Part shown: positions 29,243 to 37,898 of the stretch, in pieces
How the letters are laid out: every line of letters starts with the position of its first letter
Numbering within the stretch: position 1 is the stretch's first letter
Assembly (NCBI GenBank): GCA_018825365.1
Contig: JAHJEV010000003.1
Location: forward strand, 66,284 to 108,669
Length of the DNA stretch: 42,386 nucleotides
Direction: 5' to 3'
DNA from: Patescibacteria group bacterium
GTDB taxonomy: Bacteria > Patescibacteriota > WWE3 > UBA101185 > UBA10185
The notes under the pieces: model-generated
Database searches by the model: none
What the model was told of the DNA's origin: nothing
What the model saw: only the letters and a program-made list of their open reading frames with translations
Made by a program: the position numbers and the translations under genes

Positions 29243-30820
29243 TCATTTTAGTGTATTCGAAACAACTCTAGGTTCGAATCTATATATTACGGTAACAACC
29301 TTATTGTTTTGTACAAAAGAGTAAATAAGTTTCCTTGATCCGTAATTTATAAAGCGATAATCCATAACAAAATTCATCGGCCGTTTTATTCCGATGGCAT
29401 AAAAACCTCCCTCTACCCCATATTTTGTGTCCATATATTTTTCGCCTATACTCTTATCCTCATTAGTTATGTATTTGAAATTTTCATTATTAGTTTGATT
29501 CAGATTATTTACCAAGTCATTCACTTCATTCCAAAATCGGTGATGAGTAAAACCAAAAAGCGGTATGTAGGAGCCTCTCATATACTCCGGTTTTATTTCT
29601 TTTATTCCTTTTGCAACTAGATTAATGATATCTTTCTTTGGCCTAAGGTAATTTTTTACCTTTAGTGTTTTATTTACGAATGGATATTCCACTGAATGAT
29701 CAACATATAAAACGTATGTTTGGAAATACAAGAAAGAGACTAACACAAGAATAATCGGGGCATAAAGTATTTTTGTTACTATATGTAAGTTAATGATTGA
29801 TCCTAATCCAATTCCGGCCAGAATAATTAGAGGTAATAGGAAGTTATAGAAGTGGGTACCTGGATTTTTTACAAATATTTCAAAAAATCCAAATACGACC
29901 CCAAACCATATTAGCATTGGAAAACTTTTTTTAATGCTGATTAAACCTACGACTGCTGATATGAGCAGCAGAGGTAATGTGAGAAATGGATTATATAGTT
30001 CTGTTAGCGCTTTATATAAAGGTATTTTTGAGTATCCCAAATCAAGTCCTATTCTAGCTGTGGCGTACGTTAGGTTCCTTTCATAGAAACTGAAGGTAAC
30101 AGTGTACGGAATGATGTAAGGCAGTGTAATAGCAAGACCAAGTGTAATATTTAAAAGCAATACTTTAATAGTAGCTTTCCTGTTTTCTTTACCCTTTAGA
30201 AAAGACTTAGTGATAATAAACATAACTATTGGGGCAACTAGTATGGCATCCCAATGTGAAAGAACCGATAAACACCAAAAGAAGGTTCCCAAAAGGCTGA
30301 TTTTGAGGCTCCTTTTATCAGAAAGGGGTTGATCAATAATTTTTGAATACAGATAAAGGGCAATAAAAGAAAAAAGGAGGTTAAGATTTTGATACTGAGC
30401 TATTCTTCCAAATCCCGAAATGAAACCATTAGTAATAAAAAGAAGAGATGACAAGAAAGCCATTAATTTACTTTTAGTAATGTTTTTTACAAATAAGAAA
30501 AAGAAAACAATCGATAGTGTTGAGGCGATGCTAAACGGAAGTCTTTCAGCGGTCTCGTTGAGAAAGTTCCCGGTAAAAAGATACGGAATATATGAAACGA
30601 TAAACTGCATCGGGCCTTTTCTTTGTCTCAATAAAAAATTCCAAGCAGTCTCACCATTATTAAGACTTAGGAACGCTTTGTATTCGTCACCGTGATAGTC
30701 CGAGTAACCGAGATTTTTAAATCTTAGGGGTATCGCGAGTGAAACCAAAATAGCTATCAAAAAAATTGTAGATTTGTTTCTTTTAAAATAATCAAAGAGT
30801 TTAGATATTAATTTTTTCAT
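29243..30820 (-). CDS. GT-C fold membrane glycosyltransferase (ArnT/PMT-like)
   Basis: Starting at the ATG at 30820, whose ATGA overlaps the stop of the upstream gene, the protein has about 525 residues. After the first membrane helix the loop YSDYHGDEYKAFLSLNNGE holds the D-E pair that matches the catalytic position of GT39/GT83-like enzymes, and the body has about 11 membrane helices. The soluble C-terminal domain (about 140 residues) contains GSYIPLFGFTHHRFWNEV. It should move a sugar from a lipid carrier to an outside acceptor. It is co-transcribed with the GT87-like gene upstream, so the two may build the same glycan. An upstream start at 30880 would overlap by 64 bp and is not favoured. 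Confidence 0.75.
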   Translation of the reverse strand: MKKLISKLFDYFKRNKSTIFLIAILVSLAIPLRFKNLGYSDYHGDEYKAFLSLNNGETAWNFLLRQRKGPMQFIVSYIPYLFTGNFLNETAERLPFSIASTLSIVFFFLFVKNITKSKLMAFLSSLLFITNGFISGFGRIAQYQNLNLLFSFIALYLYSKIIDQPLSDKRSLKISLLGTFFWCLSVLSHWDAILVAPIVMFIITKSFLKGKENRKATIKVLLLNITLGLAITLPYIIPYTVTFSFYERNLTYATARIGLDLGYSKIPLYKALTELYNPFLTLPLLLISAVVGLISIKKSFPMLIWFGVVFGFFEIFVKNPGTHFYNFLLPLIILAGIGLGSIINLHIVTKILYAPIILVLVSFLYFQTYVLYVDHSVEYPFVNKTLKVKNYLRPKKDIINLVAKGIKEIKPEYMRGSYIPLFGFTHHRFWNEVNDLVNNLNQTNNENFKYITNEDKSIGEKYMDTKYGVEGGFYAIGIKRPMNFVMDYRFINYGSRKLIYSFVQNNKVVTVIYRFEPRVVSNTLK

Positions 30821-31929
30821 GGGTGCCATACGTGAAAACCATCTTCCCACTGTTTTAAGTACCAAAAGCAGAATATCCAATAAAGTATATTTGGTAAATA
30901 ATACAAAATCTGTTTTTTGTATTTTTGCGAGATTTCAAAAGTTGCCAATAGGAAAATTGGTACAAACCAAGTCAAATAGGTTCTGTTCAAAACCGGGGTA
31001 AATATAAGGAAATTCAAAGCTGAAAGAGAAGCTAAAGTGTATTTGTTTTTAATCTTGAATAAAAAGTAACCCGCTAAGATTAAAACCCACCCGAAAAACG
31101 TGGCAAGTTTGTTGTAAACAGATAGCGGAATGATCTGAAATAACTCAATTTTATAAAAATAACTAATGTAAAAAAGAAAAGGTCTGCCCTGCAACACTCT
31201 ATTTGAATGAACAAGTAGTGTACCGTTAAGGTAAGTCGTTATTTCCTTAAGCCCCAAAATAAAAGGAATGGAAACAATGATAAAAATAATTCCACAGGCT
31301 AAAACAAATTGGTACCACTTTTTTGATTTGATAAGAAATAGTGGGAGAAAAATTAAAGCAATAGGTTTAAATATCACCGAAAGTGTGAAAAAGGATGCGG
31401 TCAAAACATCGTCTTTTTCAAGATAGATTAAAGACAGAAGTATAAAAAATACAGGTATCGGATCAACTAAAGAGTAGCCGCTTCTCGCTGCCATATAGGG
31501 GTTAAAAATCCATGCGGTAAGCGCAAAAAGCCCAGCAAAGTAGTTTTTCTTGTAAAGGTGTTTAAAAAGAATTATTGCAACTCCCAAGTCGCATAACAAA
31601 ACCGGTATTTTCCAAAGTATGTAATAGGGAATTTGTGTGACAGGTGCTAAAGCGTACAAAAAAGTAAAAAGATATAAAAATCCCGGAAAATATGCGTATC
31701 CGTGTCCACCAATGTCACCTGCGTTTTTATATGATTCGATCGTTTGTTGATAGAGATTTCCACCACTTAGAAGTGTTTCGATAGCCGAAATATAAGTTCT
31801 ATAATCTTTTCCTGACTCAGGAAAATCTAATACCCGCTTAAATGTTCCACAAGCTAAAACTAGGATAACAGCAGATATTTTTAAGTATTTCAATAGAGGT
31901 TTTGATAAGAAAGATCTTAGGATGTTCAT
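30817..31929 (-). CDS. GT87/DUF2029-like membrane mannosyltransferase
   Basis: The 370-residue protein has about 9-10 membrane helices. After helix 1 comes SGKDYRTYISAIETLLSGG and then HGYAYFPGFLYLF, the loop pattern of DUF2029/GT87 polyprenol-phosphate-mannose transferases, with the conserved aspartate at the start of the loop. SVIFKPIALIFLPLFLIKS and NRTYLTWFVPIFLL near the end also fit. A homologue begins at 41417 in this window with the same motifs (HGYAYFPTMLYIY, SFKVFPIILFPVFLLKS). It is co-translated with the GT-C gene downstream. Confidence 0.75.
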   Translation of the reverse strand: MNILRSFLSKPLLKYLKISAVILVLACGTFKRVLDFPESGKDYRTYISAIETLLSGGNLYQQTIESYKNAGDIGGHGYAYFPGFLYLFTFLYALAPVTQIPYYILWKIPVLLCDLGVAIILFKHLYKKNYFAGLFALTAWIFNPYMAARSGYSLVDPIPVFFILLSLIYLEKDDVLTASFFTLSVIFKPIALIFLPLFLIKSKKWYQFVLACGIIFIIVSIPFILGLKEITTYLNGTLLVHSNRVLQGRPFLFYISYFYKIELFQIIPLSVYNKLATFFGWVLILAGYFLFKIKNKYTLASLSALNFLIFTPVLNRTYLTWFVPIFLLATFEISQKYKKQILYYLPNILYWIFCFWYLKQWEDGFHVWHP

Positions 31930-31930
31930 A

Positions 31931-32051
31931 TGACGATGATACTACAGGAAATTAACACTATAAAGTGTTATGAGCGTTTCCACTAACATTAGGATTTACG
32001 CTTTCATCATTAAGTTTTTGTGAAGTAAGTCTTTTAGAATGTCCGTAAAAG
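31931..32051 (-). repeat. Decayed duplicate of the 3' end of the ATP-grasp gene and its spacer
   Basis: This spacer matches 32826-32935 over most of its length. The match includes TACAGGAAATT-NN-CACTATAAAG, GCGTTTCCACTA and the coding end FTDILK, after which the copy loses one base and goes out of frame, with an extra insertion near 31986-32003. So the end of the ATP-grasp gene plus its spacer exists twice, on both sides of the M14 gene. Confidence 0.8.
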
Positions 32052-32825
32052 TTATATAGCGAAATAATCTGCCGTCGATTTAATTATTAGTCTGTTTGTT
32101 TCAACTCGTTTGTTTATATCGTTTTTTCCGGGGGTTTCGGTGCACGCGCATTTGGGTACACCCCGACTAAACATAAAATCTTCAAAAGTTCCGTCGTGCT
32201 CATTAAACGAAAGACCATCTTTGATGATGCTGCCTTCAATTTCGCAATCCTTTATTATTTGAAATTGTTGTGTTCCAACATCAAGTAAAGTTTGTGTAAA
32301 CTTCCCGGGAGTCTTCGAGTTCTCAAATGTATATAGATAAAACCCATCCTTTTCCGCTGGTTCTTCGTGCAATGAAATAAAACAGTCCTTTGCGCAGGAT
32401 AGCAACAAGTCGAGGTTATTCATCAAAATCAGTCCCTCCTTGGATAATGGTTCTGTGCTAGGAGGACAAAACCCCAAAGCTGCGTTTTCCCCATATTTAT
32501 TATATGGACAGCCGACCGCAAATCCAGTTGGATTCACTAAAGGCAGAAAAGAAATGTTTGCTTGTTTAGTTGCGTTTTCTTTTTCTGTTTTCAGAAATTT
32601 CAAAATCCCCCAACAACCAGCAGGTTCTTCCCCATGGAAACCACCTGCTATTAAAATATGCGGCTTACTTTTGTGAGCACGTTTGGGCGACAGAAGCGTT
32701 ATCGGGTATTTATCAACCATTCCCAAACAAGTATTTTTATAACCCGCGCTTTCGCTAACATCGCTTTGTATTGTCAGAAAAGTATCAATATCGAATGGTT
32801 TTGTTATATTATTTAGGTTCTGCAT
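32052..32825 (-). CDS. M14-family zinc carboxypeptidase / deacylase-like protein
   Basis: The 257-residue protein has the zinc ligands of M14 enzymes: His64 and Glu67 in GGFHGEEPAG and His153 in SLHEEP, plus the NPTG loop (98-101) and a catalytic glutamate candidate Glu230 in CTETPG. Length and motif spacing fit the succinylglutamate-desuccinylase/aspartoacylase or DUF2817-like branch, which cuts small amides or peptides in the cytoplasm. It has no signal peptide. It follows the ATP-grasp ligase gene on the same strand and lies between two copies of that gene's 3' end. The possible pairing of a ligase (making an amide) and an M14 enzyme (cutting one) is noted but unproven. Confidence 0.75.
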   Translation of the reverse strand: MQNLNNITKPFDIDTFLTIQSDVSESAGYKNTCLGMVDKYPITLLSPKRAHKSKPHILIAGGFHGEEPAGCWGILKFLKTEKENATKQANISFLPLVNPTGFAVGCPYNKYGENAALGFCPPSTEPLSKEGLILMNNLDLLLSCAKDCFISLHEEPAEKDGFYLYTFENSKTPGKFTQTLLDVGTQQFQIIKDCEIEGSIIKDGLSFNEHDGTFEDFMFSRGVPKCACTETPGKNDINKRVETNRLIIKSTADYFAI

Positions 32826-32935
32826 GTAGCTACGATATTACAGGAAATTTGCACTATAAAGCACTAGAGGCGTTTCCACTATCGTCATTAAGTTTTCGTG
32901 CAATAAGTCTTTTTAGAATGTCTGTAAATGGTATC
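32826..32935 (-). repeat. Original copy of the duplicated ATP-grasp 3' end and spacer
   Basis: This region codes for the last residues of the ATP-grasp protein (32854-32935) and the spacer to the M14 start. It is the intact version of the sequence at 31931-32051, about 890 bp away in direct orientation. Confidence 0.8.
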
Positions 32936-33924
32936 CCATATAAGCCTTCAATAATAAGGCCAATTGCTGTATCTAATTTCTTTGGGCCAAATGCTGGATT
33001 TAGATTTACATCTATAAAATAAAATCTTCCTGAGGCGTCCTGTCTCACATCGAATTTTCCGTAATCTTCCATTCTTGTTATCTCAAAAGCTTTTCTGGCA
33101 AATTCCTTAAGATTGGCATCTTCGTATTTCTGATATGTGTATGCTTGATCTTCAGGTTTCTTATCTGCTTCTGTCCACTGATCCTCAAAGGTTGCGATTT
33201 TATATTTCTGGCCAGGTTTATTAAATATCTTTTCAGCCATATATGTTTTAATGTTTAAACCTTGAAGCATATACACAACTATTTCTCTTCCCGCGATATA
33301 CTCTTCAACTAAAACCGATTGTTTGTATGTTTTGATAAGAAACTCCATGCGTTCTCTAAGCTCTTTCTCGTTCTCTGAGATTGCTTTATTTGATATTTCT
33401 ACCGCTCCGTGTATTTCGTTTAGTTTTGAAATTAATGGAAATCTCAAATTTATATCTAGGGGTTCGTGCGAGGTGTTGAAAAGCTGAAAATTTGGAACGG
33501 GAACACCTGAGTTTTGTAAAAGTTTTTTAGTTAAAAACTTATTGTAACAAAGAGCAAGTCCCAAAAGCCCCGCACCTGTATATGGTATGTCCATCATATC
33601 CAGAATTCCGGGAATGGTTGAGGATAGGTAGTCGTTCCCTTTTATGGAATCGACAAGATTAAAAATCATTCCGGGCCTGTTTCTTAAAATAGATGAAGCT
33701 AGTGTTTCGTTTCCGGGGTAAAGAAAAACCTGACACCCAAGTTTTTTAATTTCCTCTGCAATTATAGTTGCGTCGCTTAACGCATCCTTCTCTGTAATGT
33801 AGTGCTGTTCGGTTGAGAAGTACTCTCTTTTGACATCGCTATACACAACACCAATTTTTGGTGTCTCACTAAGTTTACTTAAGTCTGGGGGCTCCTTTGT
33901 CGAAACCGCGTCTGTACTCATCAA
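32854..33924 (-). CDS. ATP-grasp ligase, D-alanine-D-alanine ligase-like
   Basis: The 356-residue protein has an N-terminal substrate-binding region (GVVYSDVKREYF ... IFNLVDSIKG), then LDMMDIPYTGAGLLGLALCYNKFLTKKLLQ (about 108-137), the pre-ATP-grasp region typical of D-Ala-D-Ala ligases, then the ATP-grasp elements: SVLVEEYIAGREIVVYML near 204 and the metal site FYFIDVNLNPAFG at about 308-320 with Asp and Asn residues in the expected places. It joins two amino acids or related compounds using ATP. It differs from true Ddl in the omega-loop region, so the substrate may be another amino acid. The downstream neighbour is an M14 enzyme. Confidence 0.8.
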   Translation of the reverse strand: MMSTDAVSTKEPPDLSKLSETPKIGVVYSDVKREYFSTEQHYITEKDALSDATIIAEEIKKLGCQVFLYPGNETLASSILRNRPGMIFNLVDSIKGNDYLSSTIPGILDMMDIPYTGAGLLGLALCYNKFLTKKLLQNSGVPVPNFQLFNTSHEPLDINLRFPLISKLNEIHGAVEISNKAISENEKELRERMEFLIKTYKQSVLVEEYIAGREIVVYMLQGLNIKTYMAEKIFNKPGQKYKIATFEDQWTEADKKPEDQAYTYQKYEDANLKEFARKAFEITRMEDYGKFDVRQDASGRFYFIDVNLNPAFGPKKLDTAIGLIIEGLYGIPFTDILKRLIARKLNDDSGNASSAL

Positions 33925-33987
33925 GTAAAAATTATAGACATAATGTTGGAAATGTTAATAGGTAATATCCGAATATTTATAACTGAA

Positions 33988-34941
33988 TTACACACGAACA
34001 AGTGTTAATGAGTATAAGTAAAGTCCCATCAGCAACAGTAATATGACACCAACAGATTTAGGCACCGTGATGTTTTTAAAGATTTTAACAATACTAAAAA
34101 TTGTTAAGGTGGCAAAAGCAAACCAAATCCAGTCTGTTACAAATAAGTCGACCGCTTGTGAGAAAAATGCGGATATTCCCCCAATGATCGTTAGATTATA
34201 TATGTTGCTTCCAATTATATTGCCTAAAGTTAGTTTCTCTTCGTTTTCGTTTTGGCTGAATATTGTTGTTAATAATTCTGGCAGTGATGTGGCTATTGCA
34301 GTTAAAGAAAGTCCCAGAATAGCAGTACTATAGCCGGAAAGTTCCGAGAGGCTTTCGGTAGATTTTACAATTAATATCCCACCCAACATGATTCCAATTA
34401 ATGAAAGAAAAAGAGTCAGTAGACTAATGAGTGTAAAGTTCCTACCTTCGTTTTGTTGTTTACGGACCCGGAATGCATCTTCGTGAGACCCTCCCTCTAC
34501 GCCCCATTTGTATTCCAAAAATGTAACCAAAATACCCAAACCTATTAGCAAAATTCCGGAAAAAAAGGAGTTGATCTTAAAAACATATAGAATAAAAAAT
34601 ACAACTGATATTATCGCTAAAGCAGTGATTGTTCTTTGTGTCTTTGTCGTTCCTATCCTCAGTTTTCCTATTAAAATTCCGATGGGTAGTACTAATAAAA
34701 CGTTAGAAATATTAGACCCGATTATATTTCCTATAGCCAGACCATAATCATTGCTAATCGCAGCAGTTGCAGATACAGCAAGTTCCGGAAGAGATGTCCC
34801 CAACGCCACAATCGTAATTCCGGTTATTAATGGGGAGATGCGCAGTTTGTTGGCCAGTAGTTTTGAAAGCTTTACTAAAAGGCTGGTGCTTGGTAATAGA
34901 ACCAATAGTCCCAAAATAAAAATCATGGACTGAATTGCCAT
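33988..34941 (-). CDS. Calcium/sodium antiporter of the CaCA family (YrbG-like)
   Basis: The 317-residue membrane protein has two homologous halves of five helices with the alpha repeats of the family: GTSLPELAVSATAAISN and LAIGNIIGSNISNVLLVLP in the first half, ATSLPELLTTIFSQN and LTLGNIIGSNIYNLTIIGG in the second. The glutamates in the two SLPEL segments and the asparagines in GSNI are the ion ligands. It exchanges sodium or potassium for calcium across the membrane. It is monocistronic with an ATG at 34941. Confidence 0.92.
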   Translation of the reverse strand: MAIQSMIFILGLLVLLPSTSLLVKLSKLLANKLRISPLITGITIVALGTSLPELAVSATAAISNDYGLAIGNIIGSNISNVLLVLPIGILIGKLRIGTTKTQRTITALAIISVVFFILYVFKINSFFSGILLIGLGILVTFLEYKWGVEGGSHEDAFRVRKQQNEGRNFTLISLLTLFLSLIGIMLGGILIVKSTESLSELSGYSTAILGLSLTAIATSLPELLTTIFSQNENEEKLTLGNIIGSNIYNLTIIGGISAFFSQAVDLFVTDWIWFAFATLTIFSIVKIFKNITVPKSVGVILLLLMGLYLYSLTLVRV

Positions 34942-35069
34942 AGTCTAATTATACATATTTTATAAACAGCGACTTATGAAAGGGAATTGGGTTACATTGA
35001 TTGAGTAGAAAAATGTGTTAAATGAATAAACCGTTTTGCATTTCGCTGACTATTTTGTACGATTACCTT

Positions 35070-35510
35070 ATGAATACTAAAAAACAATTCGAAAATATAG
35101 TTGTGTTTTCCGCATCGACTCGTACATCTCTTGAGGCAGCAAAACAACTAGGATGTGAGGTAGCACAAATAGCCAAATCTATAGTGTTTCGCGGATCAAA
35201 AACCGGAAAACCGGTTTTAGTAATAGCTTGCGGTAACCACCGTATCGATGAGAAAAAGGTGGCTGCACTTATTGGCGAGGGTGTTGAGAAAGCTGACGCT
35301 AACTACTGTAGGGAAAAAACCGGTTTTGTCATTGGAGGAATTCCTCCCTATGGGCATCCGACTAAAATTCAAACACTTTTTGATGAGTCTTTGTTTCAGT
35401 ATGACGTTATCTGGGCGGCTGCGGGCACTCCTAATTCAGTATTTCAAACGATCCCGAGTGAACTTATGGAAAAAACATTGGCAACATGTGCTGATGTGGC
35501 ATTAGAGTGA
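35070..35510 (+). CDS. YbaK/ProX-family aminoacyl-tRNA editing domain protein
   Basis: From the ATG at 35070 (a start at 35022 adds 16 residues without family similarity) the protein has 146 residues and spans one YbaK domain. The motifs AQIAKSIVFRG with the catalytic-type lysine, VLVIACGNHRIDEKKVAAL and GFVIGGIPPYGHP match free-standing editing proteins that deacylate mischarged tRNAs, such as Cys-tRNA(Pro). Which tRNA it serves cannot be told. It is a core-type gene standing at the left edge of the second repeat array. Confidence 0.85.
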   Translation: MNTKKQFENIVVFSASTRTSLEAAKQLGCEVAQIAKSIVFRGSKTGKPVLVIACGNHRIDEKKVAALIGEGVEKADANYCREKTGFVIGGIPPYGHPTKIQTLFDESLFQYDVIWAAAGTPNSVFQTIPSELMEKTLATCADVALE

Positions 35511-35536
35511 GTAGATGAGTTGAATAATCAGGAAAC

Positions 35537-35594
35537 AATACTAATGTGCTTCCAAATTAGTATTGGTGGACCGAGTGTCAGGATGTGCAAACTA
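35537..35594 (-). repeat. tRNA-3'-end-like repeat, copy F, with hairpin
   Basis: The repeat (35565-35594) reads TGGTGGACCGAGTGTC then AGGATGTGCAAACT on the plus strand. A perfect 10-bp stem precedes and touches it: CAATACTAAT at 35537-35546 and ATTAGTATTG at 35557-35566. The hairpin could terminate the ybaK transcript, or belong to the repeat in the same way as the palindromes beside copies D and G. Confidence 0.8.
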
Positions 35595-35636
35595 TGTATA
35601 TCATCAGAACATCAATAGAAGATGTAAAATAAACGT

Positions 35637-36551
35637 GTGGAAACTCTTGAAGAAAAATTAAAGCGCGTTAAATTAGTTTTTAATATTGACGAAGTTATAA
35701 GCAGACGTACAAACCTGGATGATATTAAAAATTATTATAGGGTTAATATAATCCCCTATTTTCTTTTTCATAATAAACGAGACTTCGTTCATAATGGTAT
35801 ATCTAGAGGCAAAAGATATTCGGATAAAGATGTATATGAACAGCCCAAAATAGTAGAAAAATATATAAGAGAGATGGGTGCAAAAAGGTGTTTAGAATTA
35901 GCGACTGGAAAAGGAGCCTCAAGTTTTTATTTAGCAGAAATATTTCCCAACGTAAAATTCTTTGCTATTAATCTTGCTGACGGACAGTTAGAGATTGCTA
36001 AAAAGAAAGCCCGTCGAGTAGATAACTTCTTCCCAGAAGAAGGAGACTACCACGATTTAGGCAATTACCATGATAACGACTTTGATATAGTATTTGTGTT
36101 TGAGGCTCTTTGCCACAGCAATGACAAGGGAAAAGTCGCAAAGCAGGTATACAGACTGTTAAAGCAAGGTGGTTTGTTTATAGTCATTGATGGTTACTTA
36201 AATAAACCGTTAGGTGAACTTAGCGAAACCGAATTGTTAGCAAAAAAGCTTTCGGAAAGGGGGATAGTAGTAGAAAAATTCGAATTATATGACGATGTTA
36301 AGAAAGACATCGTTACAAAAGGTTTTCAAGTAATATATGAAAAGAATGCTTCTCTCTTGGTCCTACCTTCCTTGTATAGATTTGAGAAACTATCTCATGA
36401 AGTGCTTTTTAGAATTCCTTTGTTTGGAAAAATGATAGTCAAATTACTACCAAGAGATTTTGTTAATAACGCTTTGTCAGGTTACTTAATGCCCACTTTA
36501 ATCCAAACTAAAGTAGCTTGCTATTGCATCACTGTTTTTGAAAAGGTTTAG
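35637..36551 (+). CDS. SAM-dependent class I methyltransferase
   Basis: The 304-residue protein (GTG start; -10-like TAAAAT lies about 8 bp upstream, so the message may be leaderless) has the Rossmann methyltransferase order: CLELATGKGASSFYLAE at about 84-100 for AdoMet binding, NVKFFAINLADGQLEIAKKKA with the second-strand acid replaced by Asn/Asp, DIVFVFEALCHSND near 150-163, and LLKQGGLFIVIDGYL. It resembles the ubiE/cyclopropane-synthase-like group acting on small molecules or lipids. The C-terminal part has an amphipathic region (LFRIPLFGKMIVKLLPRDF). It forms a single-gene module between repeats F and G. Confidence 0.75.
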   Translation: METLEEKLKRVKLVFNIDEVISRRTNLDDIKNYYRVNIIPYFLFHNKRDFVHNGISRGKRYSDKDVYEQPKIVEKYIREMGAKRCLELATGKGASSFYLAEIFPNVKFFAINLADGQLEIAKKKARRVDNFFPEEGDYHDLGNYHDNDFDIVFVFEALCHSNDKGKVAKQVYRLLKQGGLFIVIDGYLNKPLGELSETELLAKKLSERGIVVEKFELYDDVKKDIVTKGFQVIYEKNASLLVLPSLYRFEKLSHEVLFRIPLFGKMIVKLLPRDFVNNALSGYLMPTLIQTKVACYCITVFEKV

Positions 36552-36566
36552 TGTTGTAATTATGTC

Positions 36567-36616
36567 GTTATGATAACCAAAAGTCGTGGTGGATCATCTG
36601 TCAGGATGTGCGAACT
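36567..36616 (-). repeat. tRNA-3'-end-like repeat, copy G, with palindromic trailer
   Basis: The repeat (36587-36616) reads TGGTGGATCATCTGTC then AGGATGTGCGAACT. A GTTAT-G-ATAAC palindrome at 36567-36577 and the linker CAAAAGTCG lie left of it, closely matching the palindrome and linker beside the tRNA-Leu(TAA) 3' end. Confidence 0.85.
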
Positions 36617-36662
36617 GAGGTAAAGTTTCTGAAATGCTGGTAAGAAAAAATCTGCGTTACTG

Positions 36663-37805
36663 TTACTCTGGAATATTTAAGGCATCTCTAGTTTTGGGGT
36701 TCTTGATTCCTTTTCTACCCGCATCCACTCCGTGGGCATTGATACATCTATCAATATAGAAAAATAGATTTTCTAAAGTGCCCTCGTAAAGTTGGACACC
36801 TTCCTCATGCATGAGTTTCTTTCCAATAACAAGTGCTCGTGCCCAGGCATTACGTTCATGGAGAGCCGTAACAGTCGCTTGAAACTCGTCGCTTTCTTTA
36901 CTAAGACGATCGGCCACGACCTTTAGCTCACTTTTTACGCATTTCGAGATACCGTCCTGCGCTGTGTCCTGCCTATTTGCCTCAGTATGAGCATAGATTT
37001 CTCTTAGAATGTTTCGTGCCTGCTCATTCAACATATTTTCAAAATCAGCTAGCGAAACCCCCGTGGCCTCAACCCGACGGTTTAACGGATAATTAGCGTG
37101 CGCGGAAAGAGTTGTTTCAATAGAAATAAATTCATGTGTTTTCACTTCCAACAGATTATTTAGTCTTTCCTCAACTTGGGGATTTTTGTAATCTGGGTTT
37201 AAGCCGACAAAAGAGCCCAAACTATCTGAGTTTACATTAAGAAATAATTGTAATGCGCGGAACTGCTCTGAAATCAAACTCTCCTGTTGTCGTTCTTTGG
37301 CGTTTTCTACGTAATCCCATGCGTGTCCTATCTCATGTAATATAGCCAAAGAAGAATCTTTAGTCTCGCCAACTAACAAACCCGTTACCCCCTTTTCTTT
37401 AGCTACTGGCAAACCGATAATGTGCTCCATATCGAAGTAATAAGGACTCAATCCTTCACATTCGTTTATAGATTTAGGGTCCCCGTCCACACTAAGTACG
37501 CCAAGAAAAGTAACTCCACTCGGTAAATACTGGTTCAGGTTCACGTCTTTTATGTAGACCGAAAGCGCCTCTCCTACTCCGCCATGAATTTTTGCGCGGT
37601 CAACATAATGTCCAGCCTCTAGCGTAGCTTTACAATCATTCCAAAAATTTGTCATTAGCTGTTGGATTTTGGGAGCATCATATACCTCTCTACCAATGGA
37701 GTGGCGACTTTCGTTTTCTGCCAATATTTGTAACTCTTCATGTGTCATTTCATATTTCGAGTCGGTACCCATCTGCGTCGAAGGGAAAGTTGTTTCAGAG
37801 GTCAT
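36663..37805 (-). CDS. HExxH-motif protein, putative metallopeptidase
   Basis: The 380-residue protein has HEIGH at 157-161 in the helix SSLAILHEIGHAWDY, the zinc-binding active-site pattern of gluzincin/metzincin peptidases. A third ligand is not obvious; candidates are glutamates in the helix about 35 residues later. Before it, FDMEHIIGLPVAKEKGVTGLLVG would be the strand and loop that precede such a helix. The C-terminal half is helical. No signal peptide is present, so it would act inside the cell. It is a single-gene module between repeat G and tRNA-Leu(TAA). Toxin, housekeeping peptidase or inactive relative are all possible. Confidence 0.6.
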   Translation of the reverse strand: MTSETTFPSTQMGTDSKYEMTHEELQILAENESRHSIGREVYDAPKIQQLMTNFWNDCKATLEAGHYVDRAKIHGGVGEALSVYIKDVNLNQYLPSGVTFLGVLSVDGDPKSINECEGLSPYYFDMEHIIGLPVAKEKGVTGLLVGETKDSSLAILHEIGHAWDYVENAKERQQESLISEQFRALQLFLNVNSDSLGSFVGLNPDYKNPQVEERLNNLLEVKTHEFISIETTLSAHANYPLNRRVEATGVSLADFENMLNEQARNILREIYAHTEANRQDTAQDGISKCVKSELKVVADRLSKESDEFQATVTALHERNAWARALVIGKKLMHEEGVQLYEGTLENLFFYIDRCINAHGVDAGRKGIKNPKTRDALNIPE

Positions 37806-37898
37806 AATTGCATTTTAGCATTGAAATTGGTGAAAAGTGCAACTCCTTCTTGTTCTTGGGTTTGCCGAAAGCGGAGTTGTTATAACAACCAAAAAGCG

